NCBI GenBank assembly: GCA_051879015.1
Contig: JBJELF010000088.1
Span: 1-12,757, forward strand
Direction of reading: 5' to 3'
Origin: JBJELF01 sp051879015
Lineage (GTDB): Bacteria > Bacillota > Clostridia > Lachnospirales > Lachnospiraceae
DNA length: 12,757 nucleotides
Shown piece after piece: positions 7,123 to 12,497 of this stretch. How positions within the stretch are numbered: the first letter of the stretch is position 1; each line of letters opens with the position of its first letter. The position numbers were made by a program, and so were the translations under genes. The notes under the pieces are model-generated. The model had not been told where the DNA came from. It saw nothing but the letters and a program-made list of their open reading frames with translations, and made no database searches.

Positions 7123-7235
7123 ACGACTATAGGAAAGAAATACGCCGTCTTACTGATGATAATGAGTGCATGAAAAGTATCCTCAGCAATAATAATTCCA
7201 ATACTTCCCAGTTGCTATCTACAGACCATAATTAG
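7107..7235 (+). pseudogene. Possible C-terminal coding remnant (43 codons, no start)
   Basis: Between a stop at 7104 and the TAG at 7233 the plus strand stays open with a protein-like composition (YDYRKEIRRLTDDNECMKS in the middle). There is no start codon with a ribosome site and no partner frame. It overlaps the first few codons of the minus-strand gene, so both cannot be authentic. This could be the tail of a gene whose front was deleted when the flanks were rearranged. Weak evidence. Confidence 0.25.
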
Positions 7236-7342
7236 AATTTTTGTGATTCGCATCACTCTTTTATATACTTTAGCGTCAGAGTTGTTCTCTTATGTAAAAC
7301 TTCCGAAATCGGCAAAATATAAGTTCAAGATTAAAAAACGAT

Positions 7343-7372
7343 TGGATTTGTTGCCGATAGTGTGCTATACTA
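7343..7372 (+). promoter_or_regulatory. Putative sigma-A promoter for XRE operon
   Basis: TTGGAT (7343-7348) and TATACT (7367-7372) are separated by 18 bases, a good match to the vegetative consensus. The transcript would have a leader of about 165 bases before the regulator start at 7546. Position-based; an AT-rich TATAAA nearer the gene at about 7521 is an alternative. Confidence 0.45.
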
Positions 7373-7461
7373 TATAGCGTACCCTGTGGCATTAGAAAAA
7401 GTGTTCGACGTGGTAGATAAATATGAATTTTTTGGTAATAAAATCATCTAAAAATACCTTT

Positions 7462-7476
7462 GCAACTGCCAGTTGC
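7462..7476. promoter_or_regulatory. Inverted repeat, candidate operator for the XRE regulator
   Basis: GCAACT (7462-7467) and AGTTGC (7471-7476) form a perfect 6-bp inverted repeat with a 3-base centre, a usual size for a dimeric XRE repressor site. It lies between the predicted promoter and the regulator gene. Autoregulation is inferred. Confidence 0.35.
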
Positions 7477-7545
7477 GTAACTGCCTACCTGTATGTATAG
7501 TGTTCTACCTATGATACTGGTATAAATAATGTGAAAGGAGGAAAC

Positions 7546-8016
7546 ATGGAACTTTCAGAAAAATTATATTCACTTCGTAAAAAAAGTGGTCTTTCACAAG
7601 AGCAGCTTGCAGAACAGTTATGCGTATCACGACAAGCAATATCAAAATGGGAGACTGGTCAATCTGTTCCGGAAAGAGACAAACTTCTTGCCATCAGTAA
7701 TTATTTCAATGTTTCGTTGGATTATTTGATGAAAGACGATGAAGTGAAAAGTAAACTTTCGGCAAATGAGCAGAATGACAACTCCTTGCGGACGGAAGAT
7801 CGAATAAAATGGCTGCCTGGTATTATCCTCTGCATTGGTGGTATTGTTTGTCTGATTATGTGGGGCTTATTATCTATCTTTAATTCTTCTGCTTCCAATC
7901 AGATTAGGGAATCGTCGACGATTAGCATAGATGGCAACGGCATTTTTCTACTCCTCTGCATTGCAGCTATTGTTGCTGGTGCTTATTTGCTCCTGAAAGA
8001 CAGAACGAAAAAGTAA
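7546..8016 (+). CDS. XRE-family transcriptional regulator with C-terminal membrane helices
   Basis: The ATG at 7546 is set by AAAGGAGG at 7534-7541; a GTG start at 7531 would place that site inside the gene. The protein is 156 residues. Residues 1-60 are a classical helix-turn-helix (LSQEQLAEQLCVSRQAISKWE, then the VPERDKLLAISNYFNVSLDYLM segment). A short polar linker leads to two hydrophobic segments at about residues 89-110 and 132-149. This is a membrane-tethered regulator layout common in Firmicutes. The next gene, 16 bases later, is a small membrane protein, so the two probably act together; the signal and targets are unknown. Confidence 0.9.
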   Translation: MELSEKLYSLRKKSGLSQEQLAEQLCVSRQAISKWETGQSVPERDKLLAISNYFNVSLDYLMKDDEVKSKLSANEQNDNSLRTEDRIKWLPGIILCIGGIVCLIMWGLLSIFNSSASNQIRESSTISIDGNGIFLLLCIAAIVAGAYLLLKDRTKK

Positions 8017-8032
8017 ACAAGGAGGATTTCAT

Positions 8033-8257
8033 ATGAAGATTTTATCTACCGTCTTCGGGATTCTGGCAATTTTGCTGTCTGATATGATGTGTGTGGTTGT
8101 CACATATAACTACTGTTATATGCGATGGGGTTATGAATATTGTTATGCTGTACCTGCAAACATGGCATTTCTGTTGGTAATTCCATACGCTATTGGGATT
8201 GCTGTTTGTGTTGTTCTGGCGATTGTTTTCAAGAGAAAAGTTAATCAGCAATCTTAA
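8033..8257 (+). CDS. Small two-helix membrane protein
   Basis: This 74-residue protein starts at the ATG at 8033 with AAGGAGG about 7 bases upstream. Two hydrophobic segments (about residues 5-25 and 43-66) surround a short aromatic and cysteine-containing loop (YNYCYMRWGYEYCYAVP), and the tail is basic (KRKVNQQS). Two cysteines in that loop could form a disulfide if it faces outward. It lies 16 bases after the membrane-tethered XRE regulator in the same direction, so co-transcription is almost certain. I do not recognise a named family. Confidence 0.7.
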   Translation: MKILSTVFGILAILLSDMMCVVVTYNYCYMRWGYEYCYAVPANMAFLLVIPYAIGIAVCVVLAIVFKRKVNQQS

Positions 8258-8289
8258 GAATGACTCTCTTCAAGAACTCAGTATCGCAA

Positions 8290-8556
8290 ATGTCGGCGCA
8301 GGATAGGCCACTGCCTATGTTCGTATTTGAAATGGTATTTCCGTCATTTGAGTGGTATATGATAGAGATACTTAAGAGCATGATGCAGATATAGGAAAAA
8401 ATGTACAATTGTTGCCTATAATGACAATCACTCGTGAGCGGCAGCCCCATTATCCAGAATGGCCGAATTGTGAGAGTGGTTCCCCATGTTTTGGTGAATG
8501 ATCCGACTACTGGGTATGGCACCTTCATCGAAAATATGCTGGATGCAGCTTCTTAA
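8290..8556 (+). pseudogene. Decayed 3' end of spoIVB (sporulation protease) gene
   Basis: Codons 8428-8553 read as a SpoIVB C-terminus: a SGSPIIQNG segment that includes the region of the catalytic serine, then PHVLVNDPTTGYG, then FIENMLDAAS and a stop at 8554. The frame is closed immediately upstream by TGA, and no start is available. Further upstream, stop-broken sequence such as a GKNVQL stretch in other frames suggests older SpoIVB-like coding DNA with frameshifts back to about 8290, which is less certain. SpoIVB is a signalling serine peptidase of endospore formation; this copy cannot be functional. A second, different fragment of the same 3' end occurs at 12350-12421. Confidence 0.75.
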
Positions 8557-8563
8557 AATTTGT

Positions 8564-8596
8564 GACAGGGGCAGGTTTTGCTCCTGTCTTTTTTTT
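8564..8596 (+). terminator. Strong factor-independent terminator after spoIVB remnant
   Basis: GACAGGGGC (8564-8572) pairs with GCTCCTGTC (8580-8588), 9 bp with one G-T pair and a 7-base loop, followed by eight T residues. It lies 8 bases after the remnant stop codon and probably travelled with the original spoIVB gene. It now insulates the gene at 8640 from upstream transcription. Confidence 0.85.
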
Positions 8597-8607
8597 GCAT
8601 CATATGT

Positions 8608-8613
8608 TATAAT
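8608..8613 (+). promoter_or_regulatory. -10 box for the 277-residue gene
   Basis: A perfect TATAAT lies 27 bases before the ATG at 8640 and directly after the upstream terminator. No clear -35 hexamer is seen at the proper distance (TGTCTT at 8585-8590 is poor), so assignment rests on the -10 box and position. Confidence 0.4.
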
Positions 8614-8639
8614 AAAATTGTGAAAAGGAGGGGCGCGAA

Positions 8640-9473
8640 ATGAAAAAGGTGATAGGATGGATTTTGATTATTTTAGGCGGATTCTTTTGTATTGTCGATG
8701 TAATGTGTATTCCTGTGGCATTTACTGCGGATGATGTGACATTGGGAGAGCGCATATTTATGCTGGTATTGTACATAGTCATGGCGATTGCCTGTGGCAT
8801 GGTCTGTTCGAAAGGTTTTAAGCTCAAAGCAGGAAAAACGAAAAGAAACATATGTCATAAGAAATCGGTGAGGCCTGCTGTCAAGCCAACCGCATTTGAT
8901 GTACTATTAGGAAAAAAAGGAAGGAAAACAACACCATCTCAGAATGCAATTCTTACAGAAGAATTGATGACATCTCAGTTGCCTGCCTTGTACTTACAGG
9001 AGAACAATACGGTTTACCGTGATAATTATGTCTGGCGTCTGGAAAGCATTGGTTTCAAAAAGAAAGATGCAGAAAAGATGTTTGATTTTGAGTGTGAAGT
9101 GATTCGTAAGTTTCATAAGCAGTATTTATTACAGCCTCAGTTTTCGAAAATGTGGTTTTTCGGACTTAATCAGCCATTCTTCCAGCAGTATCCAAAAACG
9201 AAGGAGGATATTCTTAAAGAACGATATTTGACCGTGAGCGAACTGTGCAAGATAATTGATGAAGCGGAATGGCATTTCTGGAATAGCCATGAAAGAGAAC
9301 TTTCTGATGGTGTATGGCAAGAAATCTGTGAATGGCGTTTGAAAGGGTCTGGAGCAAAATTTGCAATCCAATATTTTGAGATGATTGGGAAAGCGACTGG
9401 TATTCCAGAAGAAAGTATTGCAAAATTATCTTCAGAACAGGGGAATCATTTAAGTCAGTATAAATGGCGTTAA
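8640..9473 (+). CDS. Hypothetical protein with two N-terminal membrane helices and soluble C-terminal domain
   Basis: The ATG at 8640 follows AAAAGGAGGGG, so the start is firm; 277 residues. Two hydrophobic segments (about residues 5-28 and 39-58) form a hairpin anchor. A basic linker follows (about 60-100, with KAGKTKRNICHKKS and GKKGRKT), then a soluble domain rich in aromatic and charged residues (about 100-277). In the soluble part, VWRLESIGFKKKDAEKMFDFE, a MWFFGLNQPFF stretch and AEWHFWNSHEREL are noticeable. No catalytic motif is recognised and I cannot name a family. It stands alone between a terminator and a mobile-element graveyard. Confidence 0.75.
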   Translation: MKKVIGWILIILGGFFCIVDVMCIPVAFTADDVTLGERIFMLVLYIVMAIACGMVCSKGFKLKAGKTKRNICHKKSVRPAVKPTAFDVLLGKKGRKTTPSQNAILTEELMTSQLPALYLQENNTVYRDNYVWRLESIGFKKKDAEKMFDFECEVIRKFHKQYLLQPQFSKMWFFGLNQPFFQQYPKTKEDILKERYLTVSELCKIIDEAEWHFWNSHERELSDGVWQEICEWRLKGSGAKFAIQYFEMIGKATGIPEESIAKLSSEQGNHLSQYKWR

Positions 9474-9485
9474 TCTTCTGACACT

Positions 9486-9523
9486 CCCACGGCTAATACC
9501 CAAAGATCACAGGCGCTCGTGGG
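9486..9523. repeat. Imperfect CCCACG hairpin, possible terminator or decayed IS200/IS605-type end
   Basis: CCCACG (9486-9491) pairs with CGTGGG (9518-9523) around a long interrupted loop containing AGGCGCT. It begins 13 bases after the stop of the 277-residue gene. There is no T-tract. The CCCACGGC...GTGGGG pattern is of the same type as the hairpin at 3050-3075, and such motifs are common at IS200/IS605-family ends, so this may be a degraded element end rather than a terminator. Confidence 0.35.
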
Positions 9524-9634
9524 GTTCTCATATATATTCACTTCCTCATATACTCGAAAGTATACAAGACTAATAAATTTCTATAAGACTTTCACTATCA
9601 ATGATTCTTTTGAATTGATATTAGAATATAAATA

Positions 9635-9652
9635 GTACAAGTCAAAATGAGA
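9635..9652 (+). repeat. IS3 remnant, left inverted repeat
   Basis: GTACAAGTCAAAATGAGA; its partner at 10413-10430, read as reverse complement, differs only at the T-C position in the middle. Confidence 0.8.
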
Positions 9653-9711
9653 ATTCCTAATCTGATATTTCATGGTACAATGTAGGTACCGTACTGAAGA
9701 AGGATCTCATT

Positions 9712-9783
9712 ATGGCAAAGCACTGCGACAAACAGTTTAAACTCGATGCAGTCCAGTATTATCATGATCACAGAGATTACAAC
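9712..9783 (+). pseudogene. IS3-family OrfA, N-terminal fragment
   Basis: The ATG at 9712 follows AAGGAT and encodes MAKHCDKQFKLDAVQYYHDH, the usual opening of the helix-turn-helix OrfA protein of IS3-type transposases. Similarity stops after about 23 codons, at the TTAC at 9777-9780. The frame then runs into the inserted element and stops at 9823. The DNA-binding domain is cut and no product is expected. Confidence 0.75.
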
Positions 9784-10170
9784 AGATGTGCGAAAAGCCC
9801 ACTCCTTTCGGAGTGGGATGGATAGCACAAAAAATAAAATATTGATTAATGATAATATTCTCATAATGTGATATACTATAGACAAAGAAAAGGTATCTAT
9901 ATCATAGAAATAGAACGGAAAGAAGCCGAGTAGAACGTGAGGGGAATAGGATGGTAAACTTTGTGGTTGAATTTCCATTGAAAACAGAAACGTATCAAGA
10001 GGATATTTTAAATAAACGCTTTGAAATGGGCAGACAGATTTATAATTCTTTGGTCAACGTAACTGGGAAGCGTTATAAAGAGATGAAGAAAACGAAGAAC
10101 TATCGTATGCTTCTCTCTTCCTTAACAGGAAATCAGAAATCGGATCAACCGATTTGGAAACAAGAGTTAC
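9781..10170 (+). mobile_element. IS200/IS605-type element, left-end fragment with tnpB start
   Basis: Directly 3' of a TTAC tetranucleotide inside IS3 orfA, the sequence changes to one with an 8-bp hairpin at 9798-9817 and then a TnpB N-terminus at 9951. IS608-like elements insert 3' of TTAC and carry such subterminal hairpins, so 9781 is the probable left boundary. The right part, including most of tnpB and the right end, is missing; the sequence returns to IS3 orfB near 10170. No TnpA (Y1 transposase) gene is present. Confidence 0.65.
9798..9817. repeat. Subterminal hairpin of the IS200/IS605-type element
   Basis: CCCACTCC (9798-9805) and GGAGTGGG (9810-9817) form a perfect 8-bp stem with a TTTC loop, about 17 bases inside the probable left boundary, where the transposase-recognised hairpin of this group is expected. 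Confidence 0.65.
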
Positions 10171-10172
10171 TA
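9951..10172 (+). pseudogene. tnpB: TnpB (IS605 OrfB) N-terminal fragment
   Basis: From the ATG at 9951 about 74 codons look like a TnpB amino terminus (VEFPLKTETYQEDILNKRF, then MGRQIYNSLVN and KRYKEMKKTKNYR). TnpB is an RNA-guided nuclease associated with IS200/IS605 elements and normally has about 370-430 residues; the RuvC catalytic and zinc-finger parts are absent here. The open frame continues to 10247 only because it runs out of frame through IS3 orfB. The guide RNA normally comes from the right end of the element, which is lost. Confidence 0.7.
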
Positions 10173-10174
10173 CA

Positions 10175-10401
10175 GATATGCAGCGCAGCTACTCTAAAAA
10201 AGCTTATCCCTGGAATAATGCATGTATTGAGTCCTTTTATTTCCTAATCAAACGTGAATTTTGAATCGATTGGTTTTCGAGTATTGGGAAGCTTTCTACA
10301 ATACAAAACGCATCCATAGTCATTGTAACTATATGTCACCGAACGATTATGAAGAACTGTATAACAAGCTCCAGAAAGACGAATTGCTATTGGCATGTTA
10401 A
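10175..10401 (+). pseudogene. IS3-family OrfB transposase, frameshifted C-terminal fragment
   Basis: The frame from 10175 reads DMQRSYSKKAYPWNNACIESF and then FLIKREF before a TGA at 10262. The adjacent frame from 10261 continues with LVFEYWEAFYNTKRIHSH and then MSPNDYEELYNKL to the stop at 10399. Together these are the last part of an IS3 OrfB integrase core; the glutamate of NACIES corresponds to the final residue of the DDE triad. A deletion of some 15-20 codons with a frameshift lies between the two pieces, and everything upstream of residue DMQ is missing. Confidence 0.8.
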
Positions 10402-10412
10402 GATAAGAAAAA

Positions 10413-10430
10413 TCTCATTTTAACTTGTAC
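10413..10430 (-). repeat. IS3 remnant, right inverted repeat
   Basis: TCTCATTTTAACTTGTAC, inverted partner of 9635-9652 (17 of 18 bases). It starts 11 bases after the OrfB stop, as expected for an IS3 right end. Confidence 0.8.
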
Positions 10431-10442
10431 TTTTTCTTGACA

Positions 10443-10623
10443 TAGGACCAGTTGTTTGCTTACGGGTAGCCGGTACTGGGGGAATAGTGCGCTTGTATAG
10501 CCAGGCAATTGCAGCCAGGCTGTAAAAATGTCGTTTCGCAGGCGACCAAACTTCCTTTTCAATTTTGTATACTTGAATCACAGTTAAGGAGAATTGCAAG
10601 GTATAAGAGAGGAGAGGAATTAT
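10443..10623. other. Leader region upstream of the vWA gene
   Basis: The segment is GC-richer than its flanks up to about 10545 and contains short, stop-interrupted frames with no start; I assign no gene. TATACT at 10568-10573 is a possible -10 box about 50 bases before the vWA start, without a convincing -35. The first 100 bases may be another recombined fragment. Confidence 0.35.
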
Positions 10624-11298
10624 ATGAAAAAAGGTTTAACTGAGTTAGTATTTATTTTAGATAGAAGTGGTTCAATGGGAGGCCTGGAGAGCGATACTAT
10701 CGGTGGATTCAATTCTATGATCAATAAGCAAAAAGAAGAGCCTGGCGAGGCCTTGGTGACTACAGTCTTGTTTGATGATCGATATGAAGTGATTCATGAC
10801 CGGTTTAAGATCAAGATGATTCGCCCATTGACACAGAAGGAGTATTTTGCTCGCGGCTGTACAGCACTTTTAGATGCAGTGGGAAGAACGATCGATAAGA
10901 TTGACCGAATCCAGAATTATCTTCCGGAAGAGGAAAAAGCAGAGAAAGTGATTTTTGTGATTACAACGGATGGTCTCGAAAATTCAAGCAGAGAGTATTC
11001 TTATAATCGCCTGCAGAAAATGATCCAGAACCAGAAGGAGAAAAATAATTGGGAATTTATCTTCCTCGGTGCTAATATGGATGCAGTTTCTGAGGCGAAG
11101 AAATTCGGTATCTCCGAGGACCGGGCAGTTACTTTTGAAAATGACAGTCAGGGTGTACAGCTTAATTTTCACGTCGTAGGAAAGACACTTTGTACCATGC
11201 GTGCATGTGAACCGACGGAGCGTGTTGGCGATGAGTGGAAAGAGGAAATTGAGGAAGATCACAAAAAACGCAGTAAATCAAGATTCTGGAAGAAATAG
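10624..11298 (+). CDS. von Willebrand factor A domain protein (cytosolic, TerY-like)
   Basis: The ATG at 10624 follows AGGAGAGG; earlier in-frame starts lie on the wrong side of it. 225 codons, one compact vWA domain with no signal peptide or membrane helix. A full metal-ion-dependent adhesion site is present: DRSGS at residues 13-17, T80 in the RGCTALLDA loop, and D116 in TTDGLENSS. The fold core includes a TELVFIL strand, FIFLGANMDA and the final basic tail (KKRSKSRFWKK). Bacterial cytosolic vWA proteins of this size usually serve as metal-dependent protein-protein scaffolds. The gene is 47 bases ahead of an ADP-ribosylglycohydrolase gene in the same direction, suggesting a joint role. Its partner is unknown. 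Confidence 0.9.
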   Translation: MKKGLTELVFILDRSGSMGGLESDTIGGFNSMINKQKEEPGEALVTTVLFDDRYEVIHDRFKIKMIRPLTQKEYFARGCTALLDAVGRTIDKIDRIQNYLPEEEKAEKVIFVITTDGLENSSREYSYNRLQKMIQNQKEKNNWEFIFLGANMDAVSEAKKFGISEDRAVTFENDSQGVQLNFHVVGKTLCTMRACEPTERVGDEWKEEIEEDHKKRSKSRFWKK

Positions 11299-11345
11299 GG
11301 ACTGCGGAATGGAAATGCAGGGAATGTGAGAAAGTGGTGAGAGAT

Positions 11346-12338
11346 ATGATGATGACAAAGAATAGAAACAGAATGGATGGTCTCTGGGGATTGATGGTTG
11401 GTGACGCTCTTGGCGTACCGGCTGAGTTTAAATCCCGCGATAAACTGAGAGAGAACCCAGTGACAGATATGACAGGTTTCGGAACCCATAATCAGGAGGC
11501 AGGTACCTGGTCCGATGATACTAGTATGACACTGGCAACGATGGACAGTCTGAAACGTGGAATCGATTACGAAAATATGATGAAGCGGTTTAAAGAATGG
11601 CTTCTTTACAATAAAACATACACTCCGCATGGAGAGGTATTTGATGTTGGAATGGTATGTCGGCATGCAATCATGAACTTTACCCATGGTTTCGAGGCAC
11701 TGGAATGCGGCGAAGATGGTGAATACTCCAACGGAAATGGTTCTTTGATGAGAATCCTGCCGGCAGTTTTATATGTTCTGAAGGACGCACAGCCGTTGGA
11801 TGAGGAAAAATTGGAAGTGCTTCACAATGTTTCTCGTCTGACCCATTCTCATCCGATCAGCCTTACAGGATGCGGACTCTACGCATTTCTCGTAGAAGAA
11901 CTTCTGAAGGCAGATGCTGGTGAAAATGTTCGTACAGTTTTACAGCGTGGAATTGATCGTGGATTTTTCCATTATGAGAATGGATTAGATAAATACCAGG
12001 CAGCAGCGTTATGGCAGTACCGGCGTTTGGAAGAGCTGGAAAATTTTGAAAAACTGGAAGAAGACGAGATCCAGAGTACAGGATACGTTGTAAAAACACT
12101 GGAAGCAGCGCTCTGGTGTCTGCTTACAACCAAGTCCTTTAAGGAATGTGTTTTGAAAGCCGTTAATCTCGGTGGGGATACCGACACTGTTGCAGCCGTT
12201 GCAGGAAGTCTTGCAGGATATGTATATGGACGAGGCGGCAACACTGGAATCCCGGAAGAGTGGCTCAGACAGCTGTCCAGATATGAGTGGCTGGAAGAGA
12301 GAGTCGAGGCATTTGAGCGGGTATTTGAGACAAACTAA
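11346..12338 (+). CDS. ADP-ribosylglycohydrolase family protein (DraG/ARH type)
   Basis: The frame is open from GTG at 11334, but ATG at 11346 (with GGTGAG just upstream) gives the usual start and 330 residues. The first conserved motif is LMVGDALGVPAEF (about residues 15-27); the metal-ligand set includes SDDTSM at 56-61 and the late LGGDTDTVAAVAGSLAG segment with D278, D280 and T281. Between them are NGSLMRILP and a THSH motif. These match the binuclear magnesium enzymes that remove ADP-ribose from proteins or small molecules. All expected acidic ligands are present, so it should be active. It follows the vWA gene at 47 bases, and the pair likely forms one operon. Confidence 0.92.
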   Translation: MMMTKNRNRMDGLWGLMVGDALGVPAEFKSRDKLRENPVTDMTGFGTHNQEAGTWSDDTSMTLATMDSLKRGIDYENMMKRFKEWLLYNKTYTPHGEVFDVGMVCRHAIMNFTHGFEALECGEDGEYSNGNGSLMRILPAVLYVLKDAQPLDEEKLEVLHNVSRLTHSHPISLTGCGLYAFLVEELLKADAGENVRTVLQRGIDRGFFHYENGLDKYQAAALWQYRRLEELENFEKLEEDEIQSTGYVVKTLEAALWCLLTTKSFKECVLKAVNLGGDTDTVAAVAGSLAGYVYGRGGNTGIPEEWLRQLSRYEWLEERVEAFERVFETN

Positions 12339-12349
12339 AAGGACAGTTC

Positions 12350-12421
12350 GGTTTCCAAGATCCAGCCAGAGGGTATGGAAGCTTTATTGAAAATATGCTG
12401 GATGCGGCGGATAAAACTGTG
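12350..12421 (+). pseudogene. Second fragment of a spoIVB 3' end
   Basis: The frame including the codon at 12359 reads DPARGYGSFIENMLDAAD followed by KTVPEV. This is the same SpoIVB C-terminal segment found at 8428-8556 but with different surrounding residues. The two share a 17-base identical stretch (GAAAATATGCTGGATGC at 8530-8546 and 12389-12405). Only about 20 homologous codons remain, starting 12-20 bases after the ADP-ribosylglycohydrolase stop. No start or ribosome site exists. Confidence 0.65.
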
Positions 12422-12449
12422 CCAGAGGTGAAATGCCTCTGGCATTTTT
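12420..12449 (+). terminator. Factor-independent terminator
   Basis: TGCCAGAGG (12420-12428) pairs with CCTCTGGCA (12436-12444), a perfect 9-bp stem with a 7-base loop, followed by TTTTT. It terminates the vWA / ADP-ribosylglycohydrolase unit, though it probably came with the spoIVB fragment that it follows. Confidence 0.85.
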
Positions 12450-12497
12450 CTGCATTTATGATATACTAAATTACTTAACAGTAAAAAGTTTACATGC

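Larger units (their letters stand above)
7236..7530. other. Non-coding leader region upstream of XRE regulator
   Basis: No gene with a ribosome binding site is visible. The region has an imperfect palindrome GTGATTCGCATCAC near 7240, the promoter-like pair listed at 7343-7372, and a 6-bp inverted repeat at 7462-7476. A start-less frame ending near 7450 (including VALEKVFDVVDKYEFF) may be another short remnant but is too short to call. Confidence 0.5.
9635..10442 (+). mobile_element. IS3-family insertion sequence remnant, invaded by a second element
   Basis: The inverted repeats at 9635-9652 and 10413-10430 match in 17 of 18 bases, and the right end probably runs on to the CA at 10442. Inside are the start of OrfA (9712-9783) and the end of OrfB (10175-10401). 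About two thirds of the usual coding capacity is missing, and the middle is occupied by an IS200/IS605-type fragment. The outer left terminal bases no longer match the right ones. The element cannot move by itself. Confidence 0.75.

Noticed and set aside
8241..8528. 95-codon minus-strand frame across the spoIVB remnant
   Set aside because: The plus strand here has clear SpoIVB similarity; the minus frame has no start signal and no recognisable content.
3050..9817. CRISPR-like array suggested by several CCCAC hairpins
   Set aside because: The hairpins are kilobases apart, differ in sequence and have no regular spacing or spacers.
9670..9978. 102-codon hydrophobic minus-strand frame
   Set aside because: It lies opposite the IS3 OrfA start, the hairpin and the TnpB start; its hydrophobicity reflects AT-rich complement, and no ribosome site is present.
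9951..10247. TnpB fragment as an active RNA-guided nuclease or a new small effector
   Set aside because: Only about 74 N-terminal residues remain; the RuvC and zinc-finger regions and the element's right end are missing.
11259..11687. 142-codon minus-strand frame opposite the ADP-ribosylglycohydrolase start
   Set aside because: It covers the conserved GDALG and SDDT motifs of the plus-strand enzyme and has no features of its own.
12172..12390. 72-codon plus frame overlapping the ADP-ribosylglycohydrolase end
   Set aside because: It is a shifted frame of the hydrolase C-terminus running into the spoIVB fragment.
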